A DNA stretch of 64,000 nucleotides from Sipunculus nudus (GCA_026874595.1 CM049307.1:34392862-34456861); one strand, 5' to 3'; counted from the first letter of the stretch, positions 1-13,090 are shown. The notes: generated by a model from the sequence alone, not told the origin. Program-made: numbers and translations.

Positions 1-667
1 TGTTTGCAGAAATAACATGCTCTGAAAAATGTACCAAAAACAGCAGAATAATAATTTATATCCTATCTATTGATAAAATATATATTTATAAAGCAATATT
101 TATTGCATTGCACATGCTGGGTATGAGATTTACCTTTTTACCTTTTAATTTCATCTACTGAGTAAACACCAATCTGTTAATGATGACACTGCCCTGTATC
201 CTTATCTAGTTAGATATAGCAAAGATTTCTTGTAGAGTATTTTAAAATTAATGGTATCTCCACAGGGGGAAAGAAATTTTGTAACATATGCTAGTATATT
301 TTGACCTATGTAATGAGTTATGTTGCAGATAACTTCAGAATACTGATGTGATTTATAATCTCAACCAGTGATGGAGATACAGGAAGGAATCAAAATTCTT
401 GTGATGTATGCCAATGATCACGTAACCATATCTGAATTCATATGAAGCATATTTACTGTGTCATTAACCTTCATAAGTTTCCTGAATTGTACCGGCATTG
501 ACCTTATAACCTCATAACCTAAGCATGGAGAAGCACCTTTGCAGTGAAACCAAATGATCTTTATACTCTATGACTTAGGTATGAAACTAAGATCTCACAG
601 TATATTCTAATAATATTTTAAATGGATTAGAATATTTGTAGTGTATGCCATTAATCTTAATTCTCAC
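1..667 (-). other. slo intron (partial), downstream side
   Basis: AT-rich intron sequence after the gtgaga donor. No exon matching the KRAFFYCKACH region that should come next in Slo was found, so that exon lies beyond position 1. No repeat was recognised. Confidence 0.8.
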
Positions 668-826
668 CTTTTGACTTCATCTGCTGACTGAGCTATAAAG
701 AATCCTTGTGTGTTGATCTCGATCTTTATGTTGGGTCCTGGATTAATAGCGATACAACTCTCAGTTCCGTCTTCACTTCGAGCCTCAATAGCAATTAGTA
801 GCAGCTTCAGCTTAATGAAGCACATT
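668..826 (-). CDS. slo: slo exon: end of RCK1
   Basis: 159 nt exon completing a Glu codon, then 52 codons and two bases: [52 protein letters not shown]. The joined Glu-Met-Cys corresponds to the Glu that coordinates Ca2+ in RCK1 in solved Slo1 structures. Acceptor tacttttttcag, donor gtgaga. The next exon (RCK1-RCK2 linker) lies outside the window. Confidence 0.95.
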
Positions 827-1768
827 CTGAAAAAAGTACAGAATCTTTGTACAAATTAATTAATTTTAATAAATATATATAAACTGTATAGCTAAAACTT
901 AGGGGCGAGTAGTTTCAAATTTAACTTATAAAATCAGAATAAATTTGTTCTTAGTTGCCACATTAGAATTAAAGTTTATGACATCTTAAGAGTCCATTTA
1001 TGATCAGGAAATATGAAATTTAACCTGCCATTTAATAGCATAATCTCTATTGTCAAGCTGCCACTTCAATATAAATACAACTTAACAAGACACAGGTTTA
1101 CTGACACATAGCAAGGATTGTAAGATGCAAGAATATATGCATAAAATAAAATGACAGGCTGTCAGTAGTTGGTCAAGCAACTTCCTAAAGCTCAACACCT
1201 GAGTCAGAGCCAGGTGATTTGCACGTACAGCTCTTGACATCAAGGAGTCCATAAACTTCCAGAGTTAATAAAGTACATACCTCTGATACCTACACCAAAC
1301 TGACATTACTTTACCCAAATCAAAGACACTAGGTGGAGGTCTCATGGTACTCACCTGTTTATTCTGTCTAATTGTCTGTGTCTGTGTAAAATAAATCTTC
1401 AAGGGTTATGAACTTCTATGAAATGTTGTGGTGAGGTGGGTCTTAAGTGAAGAAAAGGTATATAATATATCACAGCTAATCAAGATCAAGAGAAAGATGC
1501 AATATAATTTTTTGTCTGCTTGTTTATTTGTCTTGAAATTGATCAGATGAAAACTGTCACTGGTGCTGCCACTAAGTGTAAGAATTTGGTACTATGAGAA
1601 ATATACAACACAAATAGAGGAAGACCTGCATCACCACATCCTGGTGGTGATTGAAGGTTTGCATTATAAGTGATGACTGTTTTTATTTTTTGTGTTGGCC
1701 TAAGTATGCTCTCCCTATATGTGCTATCTGGTTAATAACTGTCAAACATGAGGTAGCTAAAGACTTAC
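827..1768 (-). other. slo intron, 942 bp
   Basis: Intron between two RCK1 exons. Nothing was recognised beyond splice sites. The small open frames across 1651-2118 overlap the exon or are non-coding. Confidence 0.85.
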
Positions 1769-1881
1769 TCAGTGGCTTCGGGAAAAGTCATGCCTACAAA
1801 TGCAGAGGACAAATATTCTGTATACATCTCCATCCCGGTTCCTCGCATGTAGTCGTTCTGCCATTGCGGCATGTCAGGTGA
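1769..1881 (-). CDS. slo: slo exon: RCK1 Ca2+-site region
   Basis: 113 nt exon, 37 codons plus two bases: [37 protein letters not shown]. It resembles fly Slo at the start and vertebrate KCNMA1 in [13 protein letters not shown]. The Met in EMYTEYL matches the position tied to RCK1 Ca2+ sensing in the family. Acceptor tattttcag, donor gtaagt. Confidence 0.96.
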
Positions 1882-4800
1882 CTGAAAATAAGGAAAACAG
1901 CTGCTTAAATCTGCATATTCATGAAGTATACACACAAAATCATACTGAATCCATCTGTCAAGAATGTACCTACCCTTATACAAAAGTACAGCCACCATAC
2001 TTTACTGTACAGAATTTTTAATGACATGGATAGAATTGTTCATGAACTGAAACATATAGGCCAAGTATACCAAAAGTTTCAGAAGAAACAAGGTAATTTT
2101 GTTGAAAAGAAAACATAAACTGTATTAAACAAGGGCAGAAGAATAATACCTCTTTTGGCTGGAAGAAACCCTTAAAAAAGATATACCTGTAAATATCTAT
2201 GAGATAATTTTTTTTTTATTTTATTTTTTTGGTGGCGGGGGATGGGGGTTCTGTTACAACATAAAGTTCTGACCAAATAGCCATCAAGGCTTTAAATAAA
2301 CATAAAAAGATGAAACAGCAATATATTCACAGTATTTGACCCATATATAAATCAATGACACTCTGAGACAATGTCAAACAATTAAAATGACCCGAACAAA
2401 GTGTTTACATTCTACACAAATGAAAGGGGAGAGGAATAATAACCACAGTAATAAAATATTACAGAAAATGAAATAAAACAAATTTGGTAACAAAATACTA
2501 CATGAAAAATATGGTAACACACTGTTATATTCTGATAGGGAACTAATTACACTGCAGAGTCTGCTGTATTTAGATCATACTATTATGAAGGAAAGTTATC
2601 CCTAAAAGTGATATGATAATTTGATAGAGCAAGAACTATTTTATTATTTGGTTTGTTTATTCAGTGTTGGTTGACAGACATGCTAGAATGACACTTATAA
2701 TGACACACAAGTTCTCCAACATTGCCACAGCACAAATTAAACCCAAGCCTGAACAAGAGATGTTGGCATCCATGTCACCAAGAGGCAGTGGTCCACATAT
2801 GGCTCAACAAGGAAATTTGGAAGCTTGTTTATAAACCAAAATATATACTCACAAGAAAAGCTGACTAAAAAGAAAACAAGTAAAATTAGGTCTCCCAGTA
2901 CATTGAGAAGCACAAATATAAGACATTGTGTGCTCTGGTCCAGACAAGCAGTGACATAATCTGTAAATCATGGAATCCATTGTCAAATTTGGACGGTCCG
3001 ATTGTTTGACAGTGCACATGGTTTCTCCCCAGCACCATACAAGCCAGACCCATGCTCATCCATCTGCTCAACCTTTAGTCAATCACAACCAAGGTGTTTT
3101 TTTATATACACATCAGTATTAAACTACAGGCCTACAAGCTATCTGGGTTCTTTATTCACCTTTTATTTCTATAAATGATTACAAAACAGCATTCAAGCAT
3201 GAGCCAAGCATCAGGCCAGCTCATTAACCAATCATTTTTTTTATTCAACAAACTTCAAATAATCATATAAAGCTGATGGGTATATCTGGGGTAGTATAAA
3301 TGGATATAAATGGCTTCTAATGTTAAGAGGAAAATGTATGACAGAGGACTGATGGGGGCCCTCAATTCCCTCTAATTTCTTAACTTGCCACCAGATGTCA
3401 CCTTGGGCATGAAGCAATTTGGCCTGGCTGAGATTTGGCAAAGTCCTGGGTTGAAGATATCCACCTGGAGCTATTGACACAATAATTTACTCCTATATAT
3501 TTTACTTTTCAGTACATATCACACTGAATCATAGTTTCAGGGACACACATTTCCTCACTGGACTCACACCTTGGCTGTCTTCTCTCACGAGACCAACTAC
3601 ACTTGTATTAAATGAACCTGAATTTTTTCTCTCCAGTTTTTATTTTCCAGGATATTTTTTAAAAAACCCCTTGGAAGTATTCATAACCCAATGGCCATTA
3701 GAGTTGGGCTGGCCTTCCTAAGACATGTAATATAAGTTGTTGTTCTAGGTTCAGTGGTCTTTTATCAATGATTATTCTACATTTTTATGAAAAAAATATT
3801 CTGCCAAATTTGTAGAAAAACCATGAAAGACTAAATACACTCTTTGTATCTTAATTACAATGTTTTCATTGCTATTAAACACAAATTTAAATTTGAATAA
3901 AAAATATACTGTCTGCAGTACTAGTAATGAAGACTAAGTTGACTTGCACTGATCAGTATATCAACTGGACAGCCTGCCCTCAGTAGTGGACAGACTTGTG
4001 CCAGGTCAAAACCACCCCATTCAATCAGACATTTTATCAGGATCAACACTACCTACATTTAGTGGGCTGTTCAGTAGTTCAGGTTCCATCCCTCCAAAAA
4101 GACAAAACAAACAAGCAAGCAAACAGGCAGGGACAAAAACATAACCTCCATGACAGAGGTATTATTTCCTGATATTCCTACATTTGAGGTACTGTCAAAG
4201 TTCATCCCATTAATACCAACCAACAACTGACTCATTTACTGGTGAGGTTGGACATTGTGACTAAGACCTTGGCTGTGGGTAAAGTACTGGAGTGAATGGC
4301 TTGACTCAGGTGTTATACCACCATGCTGCACAGAGCACTACATGAATAAACATTCATTTTGAGACAGATACTGATGTTAAATAAACACAGGCTGGACATC
4401 TAGTAGGCATTGACACAACATGGTGTGTGCTCTGTGCTGCACTTGTATCATGATCAACACATACCAGGCATAAGATATTTGCTTGATGGTGGACTAGATG
4501 TTAAGCTGAACATCACATGACATCAAAATAGACTATATAACAATTGCTACAATGGTAAGCATTGTGTACATTTTCCTAGAAAATGTCACCTCCAGACAAC
4601 AACTTGCCCTCATCCCAACATAAAGGTTCAGTTTTACACTTAGTGTGAAGCAAAAGCTTGTTTCTTTGTCTGATATGAAGGCCTGGGACAAAGTTTAGAC
4701 AAAAGTCTAGACGGGTGTCAATGGTGTTTGATGTGAGTGTTAGTCTTTCTATCTAACACCTGCATGGAACTTTTGATCAGCTGATAAAGCGGAATTAAAT

Positions 4801-5561
4801 CTGCGCGTAAAATATGACACATATGCGTGTTGCTTTGTTTAGGCATTCATATATGATCCCTGTTATACCCACATATCTTATTCTATCTAGGAATCCCTGC
4901 TCGTCCTCCTGAAAAATCAACATCAATGATTTCTTTATCAATGAAAAACATCACTGGGTGATCTTTACCTGAAAGTACCGGAACCATCAGCATTAATAGA
5001 TAAACTTAACCTTAACTTTCAAACAACAAAAAAGAATACTGATTAAAAATATCTTTTTGATCAGGCCAAAGTAAACAAGGCCTACAGGCCTAATGCCAAC
5101 CTGTGCATATGGATATACACCAGGTATAACGCTTCAGTGCTGAACCACTACTTTTCATATATATGAACAATGCAAGTACTAAACATTTTGAACAAGAAAC
5201 AATACACAAACATCACTGCTGAAATTCTGGCATGGGTGCACACAACACAAAAAGTATTGTAGGTGGCACCACCAGTCTTGTGTACAACAAAGCTATTTGA
5301 CATGTACACATATGCCCAATTTCAGGCTGATATATCAAATTCTTCTGTAGAATTAAGCAGGCAAATACACTTTGCAAAAGTCATTGTAGATGACGACACC
5401 TGTCTTGTGAACGAGAAAGCCATAAAAACACATAGACAGGTCAGAATATCAGGCCAATACATCAAACTTACCTTGAGTCTGATGCACGGGGCTGACCAGG
5501 CTTAGGTGAGAAAGGCTGTTGTCTCGAGTGTACTGTGACAAATTACCGGCTCAGGCTACTG

Positions 5562-5660
5562 CACTGAGTGAACTCTTGACCTGCACCTGGCTAGACTGAG
5601 TGAATTTTGACCTGTACCTGGCTGCACTGAGTGAACTCTTGACCTGTTGCATAATCTGAA
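5562..5660 (+). repeat. Minisatellite, ~32 bp unit (ACTGAGTGAACTCTTGACCTG)
   Basis: Three degenerate copies of a 31-32 bp unit starting ACTGAGTGAA and containing TTGACCTG, with related single copies at 5910-5990. It shares the CTGAAACAGTTGGCAGT segment with the flanking 5650 and 5975 regions, so the block was duplicated as a larger unit too. Confidence 0.7.
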
Positions 5661-5794
5661 ACAGTTGGCAGTCTGCCAAAGCTATAAATAAATCCAGGCT
5701 GACCTTTTGCCTATTGCCAAATCTGAAATAGTAGCCACACAATTGCATAAGCTCACAGATTGGCTCCATATGCAGCCCTGAGGAGCATGACACC

Positions 5795-5904
5795 CATGAG
5801 GTGATCACATGATACTCATGAGGTGATCACATGATACTCATGAGGTGATCACATGCTACCTATGAGATGATCACATGCTGCCCATGAGGTGATCACATGC
5901 CTTG
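5795..5904 (+). repeat. Minisatellite, 22 bp x 5
   Basis: Five head-to-tail copies of a 22 bp unit beginning CATGAGGTGATCACATG. Every copy keeps the TGATCA palindrome. The first two copies are identical; the last two diverge at the unit end. The core TGATCACAT also recurs in the 35 bp array at the right edge of the window. Confidence 0.92.
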
Positions 5905-6029
5905 TGCTTAGCTGCACTGACTGAACTGTTGACCTATATTTGGCTGCACTGAATGAACTCTTGATCTGTTGCCAAATCTGAAACAGTTGGCAGTTTCTCA
6001 ACCTATTCAAGAAACGTACACAATCTTGG

Positions 6030-7640
6030 CCTGTTATGTAACTCTGCTAAAATTTATCCAACACAAACCATTTGAACAAACTTGAGAGGGCTCGCCTCTG
6101 GGATCATTTCTGTAAAATTTGGACAATTTGGCTGAACTGTTTACAAGAAGAAGACTTTTACAAGTTTTTTTCAGCTTTTTCCTGGTAAAATCTAAGTAAA
6201 TGCAGATAGCAAAAATAAGATGAATCTGTCAACATTTGATATGTGACAGATAACTGCATACCATTTTGGGATGGTAGCTCCTGCTATTCCTGAGAAATTA
6301 TGAGTTAGTGTACAGATGATATGTATTATCATAAATCTACATTTTTTAAAAGCTTTTAAAAACATTCTTGTCAATATTTTCCATAGATAACCTGAAATCT
6401 AAATGTCTAGAGGCATGATGTAATGGATGCTGATAAACTGGTGCTAGGCTAGATGTATCTGCTTCACACAGCTAACATATTTGGTAAAATGACTCAATTC
6501 AATCTTTATAATTCAGCCAAATTCATTTTTTGGAACCATAAAAGACAATTATTATAAGAATGATTCAGGGAATTATTCTTGCAATATATTAAACAAACTG
6601 GCCTCAGTATCATCATCAGTTGAAAAACGTTTTGTAGGTTTATAACTCATATGGGAAAATACAACAAAATGGCAAAGTTCAGCTTCCCATAACTCAGCCA
6701 AAAATCATTGAATCAAAACCATTTGAACAAACTTGAATTATCAACATCTAAGGATAATTAATGTGTGAGATTTAAGAATTTGGCCCAGTGGTTTTTGAGA
6801 AGAAGATTTTTGTAGCCACTTAGCTAACATGGGCTGTTATGGCATATGACTAAATTCAGCTTCCCATAACTCAGCCAAAAGTCACTGAACTGAGACAATT
6901 TGAACAAACTTGAATTATCAACATCTAAGGATAATTAATGTGTGAGATTTTAGAATTTGGCCCAGTGGTTGTTGAGAAGAAGAATTTTGCAGCCACTTAG
7001 CTAAAATTGGCTGTTATGGCATATGACTAAATTCAGCTCCCCATAACTCAGCCAAAAGTCACTGAACTGAGACCATTTGAACAAACTTGAATTATCAACA
7101 TCTAAGGATAATTAATGTGTGAGATTTAAGAATTTGACCCAGTGGTTTTTGAGAAGAAGATTTTTGTAGCCACTTAGCTAAAATGACAGAATTCAGCTTC
7201 CCATAACTTAGCCAAAAGTCACTGAACTGAGACCATTTGAAAAAACTTCAGAAAGCACTACCCTAGGATCATTTCTGTGCGATATTAACCAATTTGGCCA
7301 TTTCGTTTCAGAGAAGACGTTATTTGTAGCTGTCAGTGTGATACGGGCACTGATGACTCCGTACAAAAAAGGCCGATGCAGGTGGCGCCACCAATACCTC
7401 AATTTCAGATATGACTCATGTGACCAACACTGGCATAAAATTTGGTGATGATAGCTCCAGCCGTTTCTGAGATTTACATTTAAATATGCTTTTTTGCACA
7501 GTTAACAAAGTTCAACCTCCTGTAACTCAGCCAAAAATCTCCGAACTGGAACCATTCGAACAAACTTGAGAAAGATTGTTCCAGGGATCATTTCTGTGAA
7601 ATATTGGACAATTTGGCTGGACAGTTTCAGAGAAGAAGAT
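6030..7640 (+). repeat. 160-180 bp tandem repeat block
   Basis: Repeated unit with anchors CCCATAACTCAGCCAAAA, GAACAAACTTGA and GAGAAGAAGATTTTTG. Well-preserved copies start at 6686, 6863, 7039 and 7200 (periods 177, 176, 161); more divergent copies lie at about 6040, 6500 and 7510. The block ends near 7780-7885 in a GACGCAC/GACGGACGACG tract and GCTAAAACAAG, which resembles the ends of the other dispersed elements here. It is probably a single mobile element with internal tandem expansion. Confidence 0.8.
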
Positions 7641-9010
7641 TTTTAAAGTTTTTTTTAGCTTTTTCCCTATAAAATCTAAGAAAATGCAGTTAGAAAAAAA
7701 ACAAACAAAATCTGATATAGTTTTTTGGATGACTGAATATTTGCAAAAAATTTGGTGATGCTAGCTCCTGCCGTTTTTGAGATAGCTATGGTTAACGTAC
7801 AGACGACGCACGACGCACCACACACGATGCACGACGGACGACGCCGCACCATCGCATAAGCTCGTAGGTTCGCTAAAACAAGAAAAACACAAATTATATA
7901 ACAAAAAACAGTATAATTAATATCAAAATACATAAACAGGAAATATTTCAAAACATTTCACACTGACATCTAATTTTTTTTTAACTTTTTCAAAGAAAAA
8001 AACTGTTAATATAGAAAAAAATGATTAAAAGGCAAGTTTTATTTATGATTACAGATGACTTATCTACTTATGCATGCAAATGAAGCAGGTAATTCAAATA
8101 TTTAAACTGTAAATTGTGCAAATTTTGAATTTTACAGTGGTAAAATTAAACCATTTACTGCTGTTGGTGGTATATGACTATTCATGTGAGTAAGAGAAGA
8201 AGAGTTGTTTAACTTGAAAAAAAAACAACAATTACCTATTTTATAACTGTGATCTCACAAAATATCAAATAATTAGTAAAGAACATTTTATAAGGATAAT
8301 AAAATCAAGATAAACCATGACTTTCAATGGAATTTTGAACTATAAATTAAAACATTACAAAACATGGTGACTGTGTTAAGACAGAAATAAGACCTGTCAG
8401 TTCAACTTGTGTAACATGTATCAATGGTGCTGAGGATAAAAAAAATGAGAGAAACAAGACATGTACTAGGCTTGGGTCAAGTACAAATCTTTGAACTGGA
8501 GCAGATAGACAAGGGCACATTTGATTTCAGTGTGACTTGAGTGAGAAATACTGGAACTTGTGACATATTAATAAATGAATAAAATTTAACTAAACTAATT
8601 TGGCCAAAATATCACTAGTATCACTGTTATATAACACCATGTAGAGAAGTTTTATTAATCACACTACGGGCTTTGGTGTCTGATAATTATGGTTATACAA
8701 AATTTGGGCTCTACAAAAATCTGAAAGAAAGGACCAGTAATTGAAATACACTAAAAATTTACTTTTGTAGAAGTATATGAATTGTACAAATACTGATATT
8801 TGTTAAAACTGTAAAGAAAAAATACTGAGGTTTTAATTTATATATTTTAGTACAGTATGAATTACATGTACTTGACCCAAGTTTGGCAAATACAAACCAA
8901 GGCTCGAGTGCTACAACTCAGCATATATACCATAACCCAAGTACATCTGTCGTCATCTAGAAAGCTTACAGTGCATTCTAATATCTGTGGTCCCCATCCA
9001 CTAGACCTAC

Positions 9011-9166
9011 CTGTTTATATGACCTCATCGTGAAGAGGTTAGCGATGAGCGTGGAGAATCCGGGGGCCAGGCAGCTCTGTGCAATGAAACCAAGCTTCAG
9101 CTCGGCCAGACATACTGCGTCGTCCCCTCGCTTCCAGTCCCAGCTCGGGATATTTAACAAATATGC
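9011..9166 (-). CDS. slo: slo exon: RCK1 helices
   Basis: 156 nt exon of 52 codons: [52 protein letters not shown]. It is one of the most conserved stretches of Slo1 RCK1. Acceptor ttaattttag, donor gtaggt. Confidence 0.96.
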
Positions 9167-11393
9167 CTAAAATTAAGGTTATCATGAATTAAAATTTTTT
9201 TTTTAAATAGGAACAACTTTTTAGGAATGCCTCCAAATCAACTTATATCAATTACTATAGTTTCTCTAAAATTACGTATGAAACTTACGTACTAGCTACT
9301 GGACAATTTGACTGTAATAACCTCCTTATAAATCAGGTTAAAACAACCAGTTTCTTCTCTTTTATGTTTACTGATAAGCTGATATTATCTTGTTATTTGA
9401 CATATACATGATGGACACTATCAGCTTTTAAAAAATATATTTTTTAACATGAACTAACAATTACTCTTTACCAATTATGTTTTTTTTTAAATCAGTATGC
9501 GTTCCCTTTGAAATATATCCATTAACTAATTAATAATTAACAAGAGATCCATGGGTCACAGCGCTCAGCTGAAGTATGAAATTTTTGCAAATGCAAAATA
9601 TTCTATTGTAATGTTTTTCATATATAAAACCATATGAGAGGCTAAGAGGAAAGGGGCCCTCCTACTTGGTTATGGTGAAGTTTTAAATATATTATAGCAA
9701 AACTAATACTCTGACAAGACTGTCATGAAGAAAAACAGTAAAAATTTTGAGATACTGTGATGCAAATAAAAAAAATTACAGTTGGACAGGCATGAGGACA
9801 GAATGGACTAATACCTTTATTTCACTTTCAAGGGAATAATGCATTTAAGTTTATATTTAAGCCTATTTTTTTAGCATATCCATTTTTTCCGTCTATAGAT
9901 TTGATCAGATTAATTTTTTTATTTACAATTTTTATAAATTTGTAATAGAAAAACTGAAAATTTAAGATAAAATATCAGAATTCTAAGTTGCAATCATTAT
10001 TTATCCTGAGTGTAGCTCATATCGGGTCATATTATGCATACACATATATTTTATTATTTTTAAATCACAAATGTTTAAACTGAATTTAAATTAAAATAAT
10101 GCCACAAAATGGTATCTTCAAGATTATTCCTTGAATCACTGTTTAAATGTTTTGTACATTGGAGTTTTCAGTACATGCTATATTTCATTCACAAAAATAA
10201 AATATTCAGTAAATTTGATAAAATAAAAACATCTTTTCAAATAAAGTATACACACTGTTAGTTGTATGAGGGACAAACAACATCATTGTGCTAATTACTA
10301 TCTCAGCTATAAATTTTTACTGGAATTAATAGTCAATTTCACACCTGGTGAAGTTTTTACTCTCAAGTAAAGAATTACTTATCTGATGATATCCACAATT
10401 TCATAGCAAAACACAACTTTGTGGACACAATTGTATGTGCACTTTAGTCATTATAACCCTGGTGGTAAAATATAAAATCTAAAATGTAGCATAGCCTAGA
10501 AAAGAATGAATCAAATACAGAAAATTATAACATCCATCTAGTTTATGCACCAGCTGGGGGGGGGGGGGAGTGCATGGCAAAGGGGACTCCTGCTAGTAGT
10601 GGCCAAGCTGAGCCAAGGCAAGCTGCCCGGGGAGGATTCCATAACACAAGTGAAGGCTGTACTATTAAGTGGGCTTGATGTAAACAACACTTGAAATGGT
10701 GTATGAAAACTTGAATAAAAGCTTCTCTTTTCAATCAATTCCTTTGAAATTTCAGATTTTAAAAGATTAAATCCTTATGGTTATATGCTAGGAAAATTAA
10801 ATCAACAGTGCTTACAGGGAACTAAATGTGCCGTAGCCAAGGTATTGATTTTTTTATTTATGCAAATAACTTAAAAAAATTGCAAAATTCAGATCAAATC
10901 TTGGGCAAACAATTGAATCTTGATTTAATAAAGTTAATTCCCTGAAAAAAGGTCTCAAGCTTCAGCAATTCTCATGTTTAGTGAGTTAATATATTTCCTG
11001 ATTTTTAAAAAATTGCATTATATTTGGGCCCATAACTTCAAAACAATACTCAATACTGACCAAATTTTTGGTATGTTAATAGAAATGTATGGAAGAATAT
11101 GAATACTAAATATGATCAAAAACAGATCAGTGGTTTCGATATTATGCAGCCCTGAAGTGTAACAATGGCTTTTTTTATGGAAAACATAGGTTTTTCCTCA
11201 ATATTTCAAAGAAACAAAGCCCTAGTGACCCAATTTTCAGTATGATAGGAGATTTTGGGGATATCTAACTGTATGCAAATTTTGGATTCATGGGTTTAAC
11301 GGTTTTAAAATGTGCCCTGTAAATGGACGGACGGACAGCACACACACAAAAGGATAAGAAGTGTTACTGCTGATAAAGAATGAAGTGACTTAC
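9167..11393 (-). other. slo intron, 2.2 kb
   Basis: Intron almost wholly made of one dispersed repeat copy (9541-11340, separate entry). The flanks are unique AT-rich sequence. Confidence 0.85.
9541..11340 (+). mobile_element. Dispersed CAAG...CTAAAA family, copy A (3'-truncated)
   Basis: Begins CAAGAGATCCATGGGTCAC followed by GCGCTCAGCTGA. Shares long stretches with 40905-41740 (ATTATTTATCCT, CAGTACATGCT, AAGTATACACACTGTT) and with 31.3-33.0 and 56.5-58.3 kb (TAACTTAAAAA, AGTGACCCAATTTT, CCTGTAAATGGACGG). It has a poly-G tract at 10557-10568. It stops in a GGACGGACGGACAG tract at about 11340, without the terminal stem region seen in copies C, D and E. No protein coding was found, so it is a non-autonomous element of unassigned class. 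Confidence 0.75.
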
Positions 11394-11546
11394 CTTGTTG
11401 TGATACTGCAGTAACTGTATAATGATCTTGATATCCGAGTGATAGTTCTTCATGGATATGACCCGCATGATGTTGGCTGCATCCTCAGCATCAGGGTCTT
11501 CACAGTATTTATTAGCAAGCACCAGACATGCATCTGCTTCTTTGAT
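11394..11546 (-). CDS. slo: slo exon: RCK1 middle
   Basis: 153 nt exon of 51 codons, [51 protein letters not shown]. The acceptor is read as gtatggtgaag before ATC; the pyrimidine tract is poor, but no other AG gives a frame compatible with the preceding VN. The donor is gtaagt. Confidence 0.94.
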
Positions 11547-11691
11547 CTTCACCATACAGATCACAAACAATTATTTATAATTAATAATAATAATAATGAT
11601 GATAATTAATAATAATACATGTATTTTCTACATCTAAAAATCCATTTGCTCTAAACATATTCCAACTAGAATATCAGCAGAAGCTGACAAA

Positions 11692-12678
11692 AGCCCTCAG
11701 CCAAAAGCACAGTGTTTAGAGGTGGTAACAGTAACTAAATATCTGTTCTCACATGGATGTATATCTATATGTCTCAGTTAAAATTTGTAATGTACCATAA
11801 TTCATAACAATCCACCAAATGCTTCCTGAAAAATAAGCTTCTAAGTTTTATTCTATTATAAGCTCTGTGACCTTGAAAAGTAGGTCAAGGTCACCCATCT
11901 TCGAACTTGACCGAGATTTTGTCAATATACATCTTCACCAAAGAAATAAAATTCCTATTGTGAATCCTTATAGAGATATCCCGCTCACAAGGCCAAAGTT
12001 TAAAAATCCAAGAAAAATTCATTAAAAATCAGAAATTGTAGGTGGCGCCACCAAACTTGTGCAGCAGTTACAGACCATCAGTCCCTATGATCATAGTAAG
12101 TATTGTGAAAATCCACCCAATGGTTCCTGAGAAATATGCTTCTAAATGTTTTTTCTATAATCAGCTCTAAAACGTAGAAAAATAGGTCAAGGTCACCCAT
12201 CTTCGAACTTGACTGAGATTTTGTCAATACACATCTTCACCAAAAAAATAAAATTCCTACGATGAATCCTTTTAGAGATATCCCGCTCACAAGCCCAAAG
12301 TTGAAAAATCCAAGAAAAATTCATTAAAAATCAGAAATTGTAGGTGGCGTCACCAAACTTGTGTAGCAGGTACAGACTATCAGTCCCAATAATCATAGTA
12401 AGTTTTGTGAAAATCCACCAAATGGTTCCTGAGTAATAAGCATCTAAGTGTTTTTCTATAATCAGCTCTAAAATGTAGAAAAATAGGTCAAGGTCACCCA
12501 TCTTCGAACTTGACCGAGATTTTGTCGATATACATCTTTACCGAGGAAATAAAATTCTGACAGTGAATCCTTTTCAAGATATCCTGCTCACAAGGTAAAA
12601 GTTAACGGACGCCGGACGGACGGACGGACAGACAGCTTGGGTGACGACAATAGCCCATCAGCCTAAGGGCTGAGGGCT
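11692..12678 (+). mobile_element. Non-autonomous element with 301 bp internal tandem repeats
   Basis: Three copies of a 301-302 bp unit: AGGTCAAGGTCACCCATCTTCG recurs at about 11882, 12184 and 12485, and TAGGTGGCGCCACCAAACTTG or a close variant lies between. The left end has AGCCCTCAGCC (11692-11702) and the right end its exact inverse GGCTGAGGGCT (12668-12678), followed by AAAAACTAG. Just inside the right end are a GGAC tract (12607-12631) and a hairpin TCAGCC/GGCTGA (12658-12663 with 12668-12673). The hairpin near a CTAG end recalls Helitron-like elements, but no replicase is present and the class is not proven. Confidence 0.65.
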
Positions 12679-12684
12679 AAAAAC

Positions 12685-13074
12685 TAGGGACCCATGGGTC
12701 TCGATGCTTAGCTGAATTTGTCTACAAGGATTTGTTTAGGAGCTTTTTTCAGAATATGGGTCTTGTGATCAGTTTGAAGCCAACTTGTCTACCCAAACTG
12801 GAATTATCATACATAATCTAATTTGTGAATGGATGGGCCCTGTGACCTATTCTAGGGGGGGGGGTAATTACAAGCCCCACAGCTGGGAGGATATACGTCA
12901 CAGTGACCTAATTTCAGGTTTCCAAAGAGATTTTTTAGTGACCTCACTGGATTTACACTTGGAAGTTTCTAGGTAAAGCAGTTACAATTTGTGCCCTGCT
13001 AACAGATGGCCGGATGCCCGGTTGGACGACAGACAAAGCGTTAAACCTATACCTTAGTTGACTGTGCTAAAAAA
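12685..13074 (+). mobile_element. Dispersed CAAG...CTAAAA family, short copy F
   Basis: Starts GGGACCCATGGGTCTCGATG with CTTAGCTGAATTTG and ends ACCTTAGTTGACTGTGCTAAAAAA, a decayed version of the family 3' end. Only about 390 bp, so internally deleted. It follows directly on the 301 bp-repeat element and is itself followed by the LINE insertion. Confidence 0.7.
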
Positions 13075-13075
13075 T

Positions 13076-13090
13076 GAATTATCAAAGTAT
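13076..13090 (+). repeat. LINE target-site duplication, left copy
   Basis: GAATTATCAAAGTAT, identical to 13986-14000 on the other side of the LINE fragment and its A-tail. Confidence 0.93.

Larger units (their letters stand above)
1882..9010 (-). other. slo intron, 7.1 kb, repeat-bearing
   Basis: Large intron. 1882-5500 is mostly unique AT-rich sequence; 3240-3490 read on the minus strand ends in GTTGAATAAAAAAAATG, possibly an old retroposed 3' end but unassigned. 5550-7880 holds minisatellites and a 160-180 bp tandem repeat, described separately. 7890-9010 shows nothing recognisable. Confidence 0.8.

Noticed and set aside
3241-3480. 79-codon minus-strand frame ending in GTTGAATAAAAAAAA
   Set aside because: May be part of an old retroposed sequence, but no target duplication, second copy or homology was found.
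10538-10738. Two overlapping short minus-strand frames across the poly-G tract
   Set aside because: Proline runs come from the G-tract of the dispersed element; no other support.
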